Counted from the first letter of the stretch, positions 47,349 through 58,800 are shown. The stretch: 64,000 nucleotides of DNA from Gammaproteobacteria bacterium (GCA_004173475.1 SEBU01000002.1:589103-653102), one strand, 5' to 3'. Numbers and translations: made by a program. Notes: generated by a model not told the origin, from the sequence alone.

Positions 47349-48047
47349 ATGAATAAACTCTTGCTCATCGACGATGATAAAGAGCTGAGCCAACTCCTCA
47401 GCGAATATTTAACCACAGAAGGCTTTGAGGTTTCAGTTGCTTATGATGGTGATTTCGGAATTCAGCTTGCGACCCGTGAGCAGTTCTCCGCAATAATTTT
47501 GGACGTTATGCTTCCCATCTACAACGGTTTTGAAGTACTAAAAATTTTACGAAAAACCCTTCAAACACCAGTGCTCATGCTTACAGCCAAAGGCGACACG
47601 GTGGATCGGGTTATTGGACTCGAAATTGGCGCCGATGATTACTTGCCAAAACCCTGCGATCCGCGCGAGTTAGTTGCAAGAATTCGCGCCATTTTACGTC
47701 GCTCACATTCAAACGAACCCTCACAGGCGAAACTTGAAAAAATTTCTTCCGGCCCGCTTGTTTTGCATTTGGGTAGCCGCCACGTCACCTGGGCAAATAC
47801 TGAAATCATTTTGACGGGTACAGAGTTTAGCGTATTGGAAATACTTGTGCGGCAGGCAGGTCAGGTTATCAGCAAAGACGATATGACTGAGCAGGCACTC
47901 AATCGCAAATTAACACCCTATGATCGAAGTATCGATGTACACGTAAGCAACATTCGTAAGAAGCTTACTGCCGCAGGCGCAAATAAAGAATTAATTATTA
48001 ATGTACGCGGTGCAGGTTATATGCTTACGCTTCACGAAGAAAATTAA
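47349..48047 (+). CDS. cpxR: CpxR-like envelope stress response regulator
   Basis: This 232-residue OmpR-family regulator has an N-terminal receiver (LLIDDDKELSQLLSEYL, phospho-Asp in IILDVMLPIYNGFEVL, LTAKG, Lys in YLPKPCDPRELVARIRAILRRSH). The winged helix DNA-binding domain has LTGTEFSVLEILVRQAGQVISKDDM and SIDVHVSNIRKKL. The receiver closely resembles CpxR, and the next gene is a CpxA-like kinase six bases downstream, so the pair probably senses envelope stress. No cpxP gene is adjacent. Confidence 0.9.
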   Translation: MNKLLLIDDDKELSQLLSEYLTTEGFEVSVAYDGDFGIQLATREQFSAIILDVMLPIYNGFEVLKILRKTLQTPVLMLTAKGDTVDRVIGLEIGADDYLPKPCDPRELVARIRAILRRSHSNEPSQAKLEKISSGPLVLHLGSRHVTWANTEIILTGTEFSVLEILVRQAGQVISKDDMTEQALNRKLTPYDRSIDVHVSNIRKKLTAAGANKELIINVRGAGYMLTLHEEN

Positions 48048-48053
48048 TCCTGT

Positions 48054-49463
48054 ATGTCGCGGTTATACCTCAAAATATTTTTAACTTTCTGGTTGATAAC
48101 CGCCACCATTATCGTAGGAACCAACGTCGTTGTGCATTGGTTTGATTTTACCCCCGATGGTAACTTACAAAACTCTCATTTAAATCACGATGATGAACCA
48201 GCCAAACGACTATTGTTTCAAATGGCTGGCAGTGTTATTAACCGTAACGCGGCTGATATAAAAAAGGATATTCGTGCACTCCCCGCTTGGTCATCGCCAT
48301 TTATTTTTGCGCTTGATGAAGAAAACCAGGATGTTTTAAATCGTCTACTGCCACCCGGTGTGTTAATGATGGCAGAACAATTAAATGCCAAACACCCCTA
48401 CGAAAAAATACAAGATAGAAACCGCAAACTCTTTGGCCGTTACATAACATTGAATGACGGCGAAGTTATTAAACTGATAACCATTTCTGATGGTCTCGAC
48501 GAAGGTCCAGATCGGGATATCATTTGGGAGATGTTCATTAATAATATTTGGCCGCTGTTGCTAGTTTCTATTTTGGTTAGCGGTAGCGCATGCTTTTTAT
48601 TAGCTCGACATTTCACGTCAAGCATAAAACGTTTACAAGAAACCATTCAGAAAGTATCTCGCGGTGATTTAAGCGCGAGAGTCAGTAAATATTTTAGCGG
48701 ACGAAAAGATGAGATCGCATCGCTAGGACACGACTTCGATCAAATGACGGCACGGCTTGAAAAAGCCATGCTTGAACAAAAAAGATTAATTAAAGATGTA
48801 TCTCATGAGTTGCGCACACCGCTGGCACGTCTTCAAGTTGCGCTTGCGCTAGCGCAGCAACGCAGCAAGGGAATTGTAGATGGTGAGCTAAATAGCATAA
48901 AACAAGCGGCAGATTATCTCGGCAATATTATTACCGAGATACTTTCCTTGCCAGTTCATGATCAGCAGGGTTGGCAGCTGGATGACACACTTGATTTGGT
49001 GAGCCTTCTTAGCAGTATCAAAGAGAACTACGAACAGATGGCCGGTGAGAAATCTATTTCAATCGCATTTACGCGTTATTTTGATGAAGCGCTAGTTGCA
49101 ACCTATGGAAATATGCTGGTGGGTGTGTTTGAAAATATAATTCGTAATGCGATTCACTACACTCCACAACACGGAAAAATTGACATCAGATTATCCCGAA
49201 AATCTGATGAAGATATTTTTTCAATTGTAGTTTCAGACTCTGGCACAGGCGTTCCCGACGCAGCCTTAAATGATATTTTCCAACCATTTTTTAGAACAGA
49301 TTCCGCACGCGATCGCGAAAGCGGCGGCCATGGCTTGGGTTTAGCCATAGCGCAACGAAGTGTTACATTGCACTACGGAAAAATTTGGGCTGAAAATAAT
49401 CGTGAGGGTGGTTTAAAAATCACCGTAGAAATTCCAGCGCTTCCTCCCCACGACGTAGAGTAA
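48054..49463 (+). CDS. cpxA: CpxA-like sensor histidine kinase
   Basis: This 469-residue kinase has an N-terminal helix (LKIFLTFWLITATIIVGTNVVV), a periplasmic sensor of about 130 residues, and a second helix (WPLLLVSILVSGSACFLLAR). A HAMP domain follows, then HisKA with the H-box KDVSHELRTPLARLQVALALAQ, then HATPase with NIIRNAIHYTP, SDSGTGVPD and GGHGLGLAIAQR. The order and the short spacing to cpxR match the Cpx envelope-stress system. A homologous kinase with another periplasmic signal cannot be excluded. Confidence 0.88.
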   Translation: MSRLYLKIFLTFWLITATIIVGTNVVVHWFDFTPDGNLQNSHLNHDDEPAKRLLFQMAGSVINRNAADIKKDIRALPAWSSPFIFALDEENQDVLNRLLPPGVLMMAEQLNAKHPYEKIQDRNRKLFGRYITLNDGEVIKLITISDGLDEGPDRDIIWEMFINNIWPLLLVSILVSGSACFLLARHFTSSIKRLQETIQKVSRGDLSARVSKYFSGRKDEIASLGHDFDQMTARLEKAMLEQKRLIKDVSHELRTPLARLQVALALAQQRSKGIVDGELNSIKQAADYLGNIITEILSLPVHDQQGWQLDDTLDLVSLLSSIKENYEQMAGEKSISIAFTRYFDEALVATYGNMLVGVFENIIRNAIHYTPQHGKIDIRLSRKSDEDIFSIVVSDSGTGVPDAALNDIFQPFFRTDSARDRESGGHGLGLAIAQRSVTLHYGKIWAENNREGGLKITVEIPALPPHDVE

Positions 49464-49487
49464 TATTTCGCACAAGTCGACGATCAA

Positions 49488-49961
49488 CTAAATAGTTTTC
49501 AAACTCACTGCACGCTTTGCCAAATAAGCATCGTAATCAGGAATTGAGCGAACTGACGTTGAGTTAAATAAAGGCGATGCAATTAAAAAGTCTGCCGAGA
49601 TATGATTACACGCGATAGGAATATTCCACACTGCTGCAATTCGCAGCAAGGCTTTTACGTCTGGATCATGGGGCATTGGCTCAAAAGGATCCCAGAAAAA
49701 AATAAGTACATCTACCACACCTTCCGTAATGAGTGAGCCAACTTGTTGATCGCCACCTAAAGGTCCACTGATTAATTTAGTCACCGGCAAACCTGTAGAA
49801 CTTTCAATGATCATTCCGGTGGTGCCCGTTCCGTAGAGTTTATGATTGAGCAGTTCGGCCCGATGCTCTTCACACCACGCAACCAAATCTTGCTTCTTAT
49901 TATCATGCGCGATGAGTGCAATATTTTTAGTTGCACCTAATACAACGTCTTTAAATTCCAT
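49488..49961 (-). CDS. mgsA: Methylglyoxal synthase
   Basis: MgsA converts dihydroxyacetone phosphate to methylglyoxal and phosphate. The 157-residue protein from ATG 49961 (AGGAGAG upstream) contains IALIAHDNKKQDLVAWC, GTGTTGMIIESSTGLPVTKLISGPLGGDQQVG with the phosphate-binding and catalytic residues, and FFWDPFEPMPHDPDVKALLRIA. The upstream 20 codons of the open frame overlap a terminator and are rejected. It is convergent with cpxA and downstream of htpG, from which it is insulated by that terminator. Confidence 0.96.
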   Translation of the reverse strand: MEFKDVVLGATKNIALIAHDNKKQDLVAWCEEHRAELLNHKLYGTGTTGMIIESSTGLPVTKLISGPLGGDQQVGSLITEGVVDVLIFFWDPFEPMPHDPDVKALLRIAAVWNIPIACNHISADFLIASPLFNSTSVRSIPDYDAYLAKRAVSLKTI

Positions 49962-49978
49962 AACACTCTCCTCAAATA

Positions 49979-50012
49979 AAAAAGCCTTGGTTGAGTATAA
50001 CCAAGGCTTTTT
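49979..50012 (-). terminator. Rho-independent terminator between htpG and mgsA
   Basis: Fourteen-base perfect arms (AAAAAGCCTTGGTT and AACCAAGGCTTTTT) flank the loop GAGTAT. The A-run and T-run ends allow function in both directions. It lies about 55 bases past the htpG stop on the minus strand. Confidence 0.9.
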
Positions 50013-50065
50013 GCAATTCACAGCTATCTGTATTTGCAGATAACGTGAAAACAGGCTCTAAAAAA

Positions 50066-51967
50066 TTAGTTGCTCAACTCAAGCAATAATTTATTCAAAC
50101 GCTGTACATAGGCAGCGGGGTCTTGAAGTTGCGCACCCTCCGCCAGGTTAGCTTGATCAAATAAAATATGCGCTAAATCACCGAAACGAGTTTCACTTGG
50201 CTCTTGTTCCAATTTTTTAACCAATGGATGATCAGGATTCAATTCCAGTATGGGTTTTGAGTCTGGAACTTTCTGGCCAGCCTGCTCAAGGATTCGACGC
50301 ATTTGCGCGCCCATGTCGTGCTCTGCAACAACAACACAAGCAGGAGAATCCGTCAAACGGTCAGTAATGCGTACTTCTGCAACCTGCTCGGTCAAGGCGG
50401 CTTTAACACGCTCAAGCAATGGCTTTAATTGCTCAGCTACTTTTTCTTTCGCTTGCTTTTCTTCTTCAGTATCCAACTTGCCTAAATCGAGTTCGCCTTT
50501 ACCGACATCTTGCAAAGACTTACCATCAAACTCTGACAAATGGCTCATCAACCACTCGTCAACGCGATCCGTTAATAACAGTACTTCAATACCCTTTTTA
50601 CGGAACACTTCGAGATGCGGGCTGCTTTTGGCAGTATTGAAATTTTCAGCAGCTATGTAATAAATTTTTTCCTGCCCTTCTTTCATGCGAGACACATACT
50701 CATCCAACGAATGATTTTGTTCAGCATTATCGGTATGAGTAGTCGCGAAGCGCAACAATTTGGCAATTTTTTCGCGATTGGCAAAGTCTTCAGCGGGACC
50801 TTCTTTTAAAACCTGGCCAAATTCTTTCCAGAACTTGCTGTAATTTTCCGGTTCGTTGGATGCCATCTTGGATAACATATCCAACACACGTTTCGTTAAG
50901 GCGCTACGCATGCTGTCAATGTTTGGATCTTTTTGCAAAATTTCGCGCGAAACATTGAGCGAGAGGTTATTTGAATCAACCACACCTTTTATAAAACGCA
51001 AATACAAAGGTAAGAATTGTTCTGCGTCATCCATAATAAATGTACGTTGCACATATAATTTCACACCACGGGATGCATCGCGATTATATAAATCAAACGG
51101 AGCACGTGCAGGAACATACAGCAAGCTGGTGTAATCGAGATTACCCTCAACTTTATTGTGACTCCAAGTCATAGGCTCAGCATAATCGTGGCTTACGTGC
51201 TTATAAAATTGCTTGTACTCGTCTTCGGTAATCTCTGTTCTTGAGCGAGTCCAAAGCGCAGTAGCCGTGTTAATAACTTCATCTTCGCTTGCTTCAGCAG
51301 CATCACCATCAACCGGTACTTGCTTTTGCATAACCACTGGAATTGCAATGTGATCAGAATATTTTTTAATGATATTGCGCAGTCGCCAGTTATCCGCAAA
51401 TTCAACAGCATCATCTTTCAAATGCAATTCAACCGTCATACCGCGATCAGTTTTTTCAACGGTTTCAACATTAAATTCCGCATCTCCAGAACACTCCCAA
51501 CGCACACCTTCACTAACAGGAGCTCCAGCACGACGAGTAGTTACCACAACGCGATCCGCAACAATAAACGCTGAATAGAACCCAACACCAAACTGACCGA
51601 TTAATTGCGCATCTTTTTTCTGATCGCCACTCAATTTCTGCATAAAATTCGCAGTGCCTGATTTAGCGATAGTACCGAGATTTTCAATCACTTCATCGCG
51701 CGACATACCTATACCGTTATCGCTAATGGTGATAGTTTTAGCATCCTTATCAAAGCTCACACGAATTTTTAATTCCGTATCGCCTTCATACAAATCACCA
51801 TTTGAAACCGCTTCAAAACGCAATTTATCCGCAGCATCCGACGCATTCGACACCAACTCGCGTAAGAATATTTCACGATTGGAATAAAGCGAGTGAATCA
51901 TCAAATGTAACAACTGCTTGGCTTCAGTTTGAAAGCCACGCGTTTCTTTACGAGCATCAATGGTCAT
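50066..51967 (-). CDS. htpG: HtpG (Hsp90) molecular chaperone
   Basis: HtpG is the bacterial Hsp90, a dimeric ATP-dependent chaperone. The 633-residue protein has the GHKL ATPase N-domain ([39 protein letters not shown]), the middle domain ([18 protein letters not shown]) and the C-terminal dimerisation domain. Length and domain order are standard. It is transcribed alone, ending at a strong terminator. A heat-shock promoter was not identified with confidence. Confidence 0.98.
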   Translation of the reverse strand: MTIDARKETRGFQTEAKQLLHLMIHSLYSNREIFLRELVSNASDAADKLRFEAVSNGDLYEGDTELKIRVSFDKDAKTITISDNGIGMSRDEVIENLGTIAKSGTANFMQKLSGDQKKDAQLIGQFGVGFYSAFIVADRVVVTTRRAGAPVSEGVRWECSGDAEFNVETVEKTDRGMTVELHLKDDAVEFADNWRLRNIIKKYSDHIAIPVVMQKQVPVDGDAAEASEDEVINTATALWTRSRTEITEDEYKQFYKHVSHDYAEPMTWSHNKVEGNLDYTSLLYVPARAPFDLYNRDASRGVKLYVQRTFIMDDAEQFLPLYLRFIKGVVDSNNLSLNVSREILQKDPNIDSMRSALTKRVLDMLSKMASNEPENYSKFWKEFGQVLKEGPAEDFANREKIAKLLRFATTHTDNAEQNHSLDEYVSRMKEGQEKIYYIAAENFNTAKSSPHLEVFRKKGIEVLLLTDRVDEWLMSHLSEFDGKSLQDVGKGELDLGKLDTEEEKQAKEKVAEQLKPLLERVKAALTEQVAEVRITDRLTDSPACVVVAEHDMGAQMRRILEQAGQKVPDSKPILELNPDHPLVKKLEQEPSETRFGDLAHILFDQANLAEGAQLQDPAAYVQRLNKLLLELSN

Positions 51968-52085
51968 ATGGAACTCCTGAGGATCAAATTAGATTTGTTC
52001 GATTTTTAGGCAGCGAGCAGCTGGCCAGTGGGGTAAAAGATGGGGGAAGGAAAGAATAATTCAAGGGTGCAATGAAAAACTTGCC

Positions 52086-52120
52086 TCAAAAATCAGGGTA
52101 TCAATGACTCTGACACCCTG
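52086..52120 (-). terminator. Terminator at the end of the type I secretion unit
   Basis: On the minus strand, the stem CAGGGTGTCA/TGATACCCTG (one G-U pair) is followed by ATTTTTG. It lies about 35 bases past the stop of the HlyD-like gene and closes the operon. Confidence 0.75.
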
Positions 52121-52152
52121 GAAACTTTAAAGACTAATCCGTTGTGAGCTAA

Positions 52153-53619
52153 TTAACGCTCACGCAGGCTTTCATTGGTGTGACGCATAAGAGGATCGAA
52201 GAAGAATTCAATGACACGTCGCTGTGTAGTCTTGATCTCCACCGTTACGGCCATCCCGGGAGATAGATTTACATTATTCCCATCAATCATTATTTGATGT
52301 TGTGCTAAACGGACTCTTGTGGCAAAAACCAATCCCATTTTTTCATCTTGAATAGCATCTGACGAAACCGAAATTACTTCTCCTGTGATAGTGCCATACT
52401 TAGTAAATGAAAAGGTTTCAATTTTGACTTCCACTTTTTGACCTGGCCTTACAAAACCTATGTCTTTGTTCGATAGATAGGCTTCGATCTCTATAGGACC
52501 ATTACTCGGTACTATCGTCATAAGTGGTTGAGCTGGCGTTACAACACCACCAAGTGTATGGACCGCCAATTGTTGCACTACTCCATCGACAGGCGCTTTT
52601 AACTGCATAAATCTTCCACGCGTGTTGGCTTTGATTAACTCTTGCGAAGCAGTAGATGTCCGTAGTTCAGCTTCATGCAGCTTATCTAACCAGATGCGGC
52701 TAGTTTCTGCATAGAATTGTTTGCTTTCCCTCTCAGCCTCCATTTTCGATGCATTTATTTCTGCTAGTCTCTCCTGTTGAACTTCCAGATTATGGGATTG
52801 TTCGATTAACGCAGTTTTTAATTCAAGATAATCATGACGAGAAACAAAATTTTTGGTCAGCAAATTTTGCATGTCTGCTTCGCGTTGTTGAATAATCGGT
52901 AATGTTTCACGATCCCGTTCAACCAAAGCCTGGGTTGAACGTTGCTCTGCTTCATGACGAATAACAGCCGCAGCTAATTGTGACACTCGGGTTTTATATG
53001 CTTCAAACTGCCCTATTGCCAGACGGTTTTGCGCTTGAATATCCAATGCAGGAATTGCTGCGGGCAGTTCTGATACATCAAATACGAATTTATAATTCTT
53101 ATTTGGATTAATATTTTTTTCTTGCGCAACTAGAAGCGCTTGATACATAGCAACATCTAATGAAGCCGTTTCAAACTCAACTCGCAGGCGGTCAATGTCT
53201 GCCTGAGCTACAGTCGCATCCAGTTCAATTAAATTATCACCCGCTTTCACAACCTGACCATCAACCACATGAATCGCATGAACAGAGGCGATTTCAAAAG
53301 GCTGAATAATCTTACTTCGACTATCGGGAACAATTTTTCCCGTTGCAGATGCGACCACATCGAGCTTTCCGAAAACTGACCAAAGAATTAATAAGAAACA
53401 AAATAAAATTATGAGCCGCATAAATATTTGCGGTGCAGGGTGAACTGGCGTTTCTTGTAACGCTAAAGTAGCAGGTAAAAACTCGTATTCATGACGCAAT
53501 CTAGGAACAGTATCTAACGCTTGACGTTGCGACCAAGACTCAAGAAAAATAGTTTTATATCGTAGCCAAAGATCATGCAAAGCTTGCAGGCGTGCTGATT
53601 GATTTGTTTTTGTATTCAT
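52153..53619 (-). CDS. HlyD-family type I secretion adaptor
   Basis: This 488-residue periplasmic adaptor links the inner-membrane exporter to an outer-membrane TolC-type channel. One N-terminal helix (IFMRLIILFCFLLILWSVFGKLDVVA, near residues 68-92) is followed by a split lipoyl domain, a long coiled coil (about 140-330), and a beta-barrel end (VRPGQKVEVKIETFSFTKYGTITGEV; MAVTVEIKTTQRRVIEFFFDPL). The start is one base after the stop of the HlyB-like gene, so the two are translated together. No TolC gene lies in the window. Confidence 0.93.
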   Translation of the reverse strand: MNTKTNQSARLQALHDLWLRYKTIFLESWSQRQALDTVPRLRHEYEFLPATLALQETPVHPAPQIFMRLIILFCFLLILWSVFGKLDVVASATGKIVPDSRSKIIQPFEIASVHAIHVVDGQVVKAGDNLIELDATVAQADIDRLRVEFETASLDVAMYQALLVAQEKNINPNKNYKFVFDVSELPAAIPALDIQAQNRLAIGQFEAYKTRVSQLAAAVIRHEAEQRSTQALVERDRETLPIIQQREADMQNLLTKNFVSRHDYLELKTALIEQSHNLEVQQERLAEINASKMEAERESKQFYAETSRIWLDKLHEAELRTSTASQELIKANTRGRFMQLKAPVDGVVQQLAVHTLGGVVTPAQPLMTIVPSNGPIEIEAYLSNKDIGFVRPGQKVEVKIETFSFTKYGTITGEVISVSSDAIQDEKMGLVFATRVRLAQHQIMIDGNNVNLSPGMAVTVEIKTTQRRVIEFFFDPLMRHTNESLRER

Positions 53620-53620
53620 A

Positions 53621-55777
53621 TCAGCCTCCCTGCAACTCTAATAAACGAGCATAATGCCCTGCGTTATCTGCAAGTTCGTTATGGTGCCCCATCTCAACAA
53701 TTTGGCCGCGCTCCATTACAACAATCCGGTTGGCTATACGCACAGCAGAGAGACGATGAGCTATAATAATAACCGTACGCCCCTTACAAATATCGTTCAT
53801 GTTGTCCTGAATAATTCGTTCGGATTCGTAATCCAATGCACTGGTTGCTTCATCAAAGATCAGAATACGCGGGTTCCCCATAAGCGCACGAGCAATTGCA
53901 ATACGCTGACGTTGACCGCCTGATAAAGTTGACCCATGTTCTCCTACCATGGTGTCATAGCCGTCTTGCAGCTCAAGAATAAACTCGTGAGCTCCTGCAA
54001 GTTTTGCCGAAGCAATAACTTGTTCAAGCGATACTCCTGGATCAGCCAACGCTATATTCTCGCGGATGGTCCGATTAAAAAGTACGTTTTCTTGAAGTAC
54101 TACACCAATCTGGCGACGCAATGAGGAAGTATCTGCTTGCGCCATATCTATACCATCAACCAAAACACGGCCGCGTTCAGGCACATACAAACGCTGAATC
54201 AATTTTGTAAGAGTACTTTTCCCTGAGCCGGAGCGTCCCACAATACCAATAATTTCACCAGCTTCAATTTTGAGATTCAAACCGGATAAGACTTCCTGAC
54301 CATCCGCACGGTAGCGAAATCTCACATTATCAAATTCGATATCACCTTCAAGGCGTGGCAAACTTGATCGGTTGGCTGCCGCTAATTCCGTGCGAGCATT
54401 TAAAATGTCACCCAAACGTTGCATGGAAATACCGATTTGCTGGAAGTCTGTCCATAGTTGCGCCAATCGCATAATTGGTTGCGCCACTCGACCCGCCAGC
54501 ATATTGAATGCAATTAGCTGACCTACACTTAAATCGCCATCAATAACCAATTTGGCACCTAGCCACAAGGTACCCACCACTACCATTTTTCCAATTAAAT
54601 TAACCGACTCATGTGCAAGCGTTGCCAATGTTGTTGCACGAAAACTGGCAGATACATAGTGAGCCAATTGTTTGTCCCAATGACGAACCATTTGTGGTTC
54701 TACAGCCATACTTTTTAAAGTATCGATACCCGATAATGATTCCACTAAAAATGATTGATTTTCAGCGCTGCGATTAAATTTTTCATGCAAACGAGCGCGT
54801 AAGAGCGGAGTAATTAGTGCAGAAACTAAAAAGTAAAAAGGCAAAGACGCCAATACAATCAATGTTAGCCAACCGCTATAAAACAACATAACGCCAATGA
54901 AAACGAAAGAAAAAAATACATCCAAGACTAAGGTTATGGAATTTCCTGTTAAAAATGATCGGATGTTTTCTATCTCACGAACTCGAGCAACAGAATCACC
55001 AACACGACGGGCTTGAAAATAAGATAATGGTAAAGCTAACAAATGACGGAAAATCCGCGCCCCTAACTCCACATCAATTCTGCTGGTTGTATGAGCAAAT
55101 ACGTAAGTGCGTAAACCGGACAAGACTATTTCGAAAATAGATACTACAAATAAACCAATCGCAATAACATCAAGTGTGGATAAACCACGATGCACCAATA
55201 CTTTATCCATAACCACTTGAAAAAATAATGGTGTCACCAAAGCAAATAGATTTAACGCAAAAGAGACTATTAACACCTCAACGAGCAACTTTCGATATTT
55301 CACAACAGCGGGAATAAACCAGGTGAAATCAAATTTAGCCAAATCACCTGTCATGGACGCTCGTGACGCAACAAGAATTAGTTCACCGCTCCATAACTCA
55401 GACAATTTATCTTCGTTTAGCACTATGGGGCGAGCTTCGCGTGGATCTTGAATTAAAAACTTGTCAGCATCTGCTTGCGCAATAACAAAGTAGTTACCTG
55501 CTCGATCCAATGCTATAGCAGGTAATGGCGTTCTATCCAAACGAGATATATTTGTGGAAACTTTTTTAACCTGCAACCCGGATTTTTTTGCAGCCAGCAT
55601 AATTTCATTTGTGCTGAAAAGTTGTCCTGGTAAGCGAAACTCGTGAGTTAGTTGATCAGCATCCACAGCTAAACCATGAAAATGCGCCAACATCATAAAA
55701 CTGATTAATCCAGTATCAATAACTGCAGAATCTGGATTTACTTCAGTAGAAATATCTTGAGAAGAACTAGCAGACAT
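53621..55777 (-). CDS. HlyB-type type I secretion ABC transporter with C39-like domain
   Basis: This 718-residue exporter starts at ATG 55777, with GAGG upstream. The N-terminal C39-like domain (about 15-140) contains no cysteine, so it is a non-cleaving docking domain of the HlyB type that does not trim leader peptides. A six-helix transmembrane domain follows (about 160-440). The nucleotide-binding domain (about 480-715) has Walker A GRSGSGKST, signature LSGGQRQRIAIARAL and Walker B RILIFDEATSALD. It lies 65 bases after the RTX gene, across a hairpin. The RTX protein is its likely substrate. Confidence 0.95.
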   Translation of the reverse strand: MSASSSQDISTEVNPDSAVIDTGLISFMMLAHFHGLAVDADQLTHEFRLPGQLFSTNEIMLAAKKSGLQVKKVSTNISRLDRTPLPAIALDRAGNYFVIAQADADKFLIQDPREARPIVLNEDKLSELWSGELILVASRASMTGDLAKFDFTWFIPAVVKYRKLLVEVLIVSFALNLFALVTPLFFQVVMDKVLVHRGLSTLDVIAIGLFVVSIFEIVLSGLRTYVFAHTTSRIDVELGARIFRHLLALPLSYFQARRVGDSVARVREIENIRSFLTGNSITLVLDVFFSFVFIGVMLFYSGWLTLIVLASLPFYFLVSALITPLLRARLHEKFNRSAENQSFLVESLSGIDTLKSMAVEPQMVRHWDKQLAHYVSASFRATTLATLAHESVNLIGKMVVVGTLWLGAKLVIDGDLSVGQLIAFNMLAGRVAQPIMRLAQLWTDFQQIGISMQRLGDILNARTELAAANRSSLPRLEGDIEFDNVRFRYRADGQEVLSGLNLKIEAGEIIGIVGRSGSGKSTLTKLIQRLYVPERGRVLVDGIDMAQADTSSLRRQIGVVLQENVLFNRTIRENIALADPGVSLEQVIASAKLAGAHEFILELQDGYDTMVGEHGSTLSGGQRQRIAIARALMGNPRILIFDEATSALDYESERIIQDNMNDICKGRTVIIIAHRLSAVRIANRIVVMERGQIVEMGHHNELADNAGHYARLLELQGG

Positions 55778-55792
55778 AAAAACCTCAAAAGC

Positions 55793-55832
55793 ACCGGGTA
55801 TTATTTTTAAGCAATACCCGGTCACTGCTCCT
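55793..55832 (-). terminator. Hairpin between RTX stop and transporter start (possible attenuator)
   Basis: Ten-base perfect arms ACCGGGTATT/AATACCCGGT surround a ten-base loop, followed on the minus strand by GCTTTTGAGGTTTTT and the transporter ATG. It could partly terminate so that more substrate than exporter is made. The stem recurs unchanged after the second RTX gene (63498-63537) while its loop has changed. Confidence 0.6.
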
Positions 55833-55842
55833 TAGTGAAATA

Positions 55843-58800
55843 TTAATGAGAAACAACAATCATGGGGGAATTCCTATCAGCATAACCCACTAGCGGTTTG
55901 GTTTCTGCTGATACTGGTGGAGCAAAGGATGCCATTGCTTGCACCATTGCCTCCGCTTGTGCAGAACTTGTTGTGAGTTGGGAAACCTTCGATGACCATC
56001 TCGTTGTCGATGATTGGGTCACTAAAGGCGCCTGGATATAAATCGGTACCGAATAATTTCCCGCCGCATCTTTGGCAGTAGCACTCACCGTTTCCCGGTT
56101 AATAAATGCGGTTGTAAAGGTATATTTATAAGCACCTGTCGATGTGTTCGTCTTGATATCACCCAAGGCATTACCGGATGCATCTTTGAAATACACTCGA
56201 CTACCTGCCTCAGCAACACCGGAAATAATCGTACCCGCAGAGTTGAAGCTGGCTGTAGGTTGTGAGGGCGCCGTTTTATCCGGTGCGTAAATTAATTTCG
56301 CAACCGATACATTTCCTGCAGCATCTTTCGCTGTGACATTCACGGCTTCTTTATTCAACAAGGTTGTTGCCAATGTAATAGAGTAAGTACCAGAGGATGT
56401 CGCTGTACCGCTTCCAATTTCAACTGAGCTTACATTTTTAATGCTCACAGTTGAACCGGCTTCTGCAGAACCACTCACCACCTTACCAGCACTATCAAAT
56501 GCAGCGGTTGGTTGGTTCGGAGCTAGGGTGTCGCTTGATATTAAAGGTGCAGTTGCGGACACTGCTGATGAAATATTTCCAGCAGCATCTTTCGCTGTAA
56601 CACTCGCCACTTGCTTATTGGTGAGTGCGGTACCCAGCGTGATTGAATAAGTACCTGACGATGTTGCTGTACCACTTCCAATCTCAACCGCACTCGCATT
56701 TTTAATGCTAACTGTTGAACCAGCTTCTGCACTACCGGAAACAATCTTTCCTGTCGAATCGAAACTTGCTGTGGGTTGTGAAGGAGCCGTTAAGTCAGGC
56801 GCCGCAATCGATCTTGCTACGGATATATTTCCAGCAGAATCCTTTGCAGTGACACTCACGGTTTGTTTGTTGATTAATGCAGTACTCAGCGTGATTGAGT
56901 AAGTACCTGAGGATGCTACTGTACCGCTTCCAATCTCAACCGCACTCGCATTTTTAATGCTAACTGTTGAACCCGCTTCTGCACTACCGGAAACAATACC
57001 TGTTGTATCAAATGCCGCTGTTGGTTGATTCGGAGCTGTAGTATCACTTGATATTAAAGGTGCAGTTGCAGACACTGCTGATGAAATATTTCCAGCAGCA
57101 TCTTTCGCTGTAACACTCACCACTTGCTTATTGGTGAGAGCCGTACCCAGCGTGACTGAATAAGTACCTGACGATGTTGCAGTACCGCTACCAATTTCAA
57201 CCGCACTGCTATTTTTGATACTGACAGTTGAACCAGCTTCTGCATTACCGGAAACAATTTTGCCTGTCGAATTAAAACTTGCTGTGGGTTGTGAAGGAGC
57301 CGTTAAATCAGGTGCAGTAATGGATCTTGCTACCGATACATTTCCAGCAGAATCCGTTGCAGTGACACTCACGGTTTGTTTGTTGATCAATGCAGTACCC
57401 AGCGTAATGGAATACGTACCGGATGACGTTGCTGTACCACTTCCAATGTCAACTGAACTCGCATTTTTAATGCTCACAGTTGAACCCGCTTCTGCACTAC
57501 CAGAAACAATTTTTCCTGTCGAATTGAAACTTGCTGTGGGTTGTGAGGGTGGTGTTTTATCGACAGATATATTTGATCTCAACTGCTGAAGATAAGATAA
57601 ATTCCAAATTGTATTATCAGCAAACTGCACTCTATCGATAATCCAATCACTCGCGAAACTATCTTCAACATTTGCCCATGCGTTTGTAACTGAACCACCT
57701 TGCCGTATATCAAAATACATATTGGTATCGTCAACGCGCACACTAATATCGCTAGGTAAAATATCTGAGCCAAACTTTAATAGATCAAAACCTATATTAT
57801 CTTCAATGGTGTCATTACCATCACCAAGATTGTAAATATAGGTATCACTTTCGTGTTCATGGCTCTGATGCGGTGACGAAAAACCCGTTGAACTTCCTTT
57901 AAGAAGGTCATCACCTTTACCACCGATCAAAACATCGTTTCCTTCACCACCATAAAGCAAATCGTTTCCACTATCACCTCGAAGCGTATCATTTCCTAGA
58001 TCCCCTGAGACCATACCATTACCGGTTATATCATTGTCTCCATATATGCCATCCTTTGGAAGTAAATCTCTAATCGAAGCTACCGATCCATCCAAAAAGC
58101 CCAAAATTGGTCTATCCAAAGACGCCTCATCGTAAAAATAATAGCTCCCATAAATACCTGCGACATTTAAAAGATCAACTTCTATTTTTCCATCTGAACT
58201 AACTAACTTAGCCCAAACTTTAATTCCATTAGCCGTAGGGGTTGAGCGCTCAAAAGAAAAATGTAGATCTTTTAGATTTGTTCCATCTGAAAAAATTATT
58301 TTATCGTTTGCCAGTGAAAAATCTTCAATTGTCTTTTTGCCTGGGGTAATAAGATATGTATTATTCCCTCCGGCACCATTAAAGGATTTATCTCCTATCG
58401 CCGCTGTAATCGTATCATCACCAGTTCCACCCGCGATATATGATGCACCCAAACCATTCAAATATTGATTGTCATTTTTCGATGATTTTAGCATCCAATC
58501 AATGTTATTCATCTTAACTAAAATGTCTAGCAACGGCTGCGTATCAATGATTTTCTGTTGTATTTTTGCGGAATCCCAACTATCACCGTTGGCAAACGTA
58601 ACTTGCTCAATGGCAAAATTTGAATTTGCTTGCGAACCACCGTGAGCAAGGTCAATTTCTATAAATTGTCCTGTTTTCAAAAAGAAATACATTTTATTAG
58701 ATTGCGTAGCGACCATCACATCAGCGGCAGCGATCCCCTCGCCAAAAGTGATAGTATCTGAGCCTCCATCATCACTTATAATATCGTAGCCATCTCCTGC

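Noticed and set aside
56441..57589. Plus-strand open frames across the Ig-like repeats
   Set aside because: Their proteins simply repeat every unit (LTVEPASALPET), as expected for the antisense of a tandem repeat in the RTX gene.
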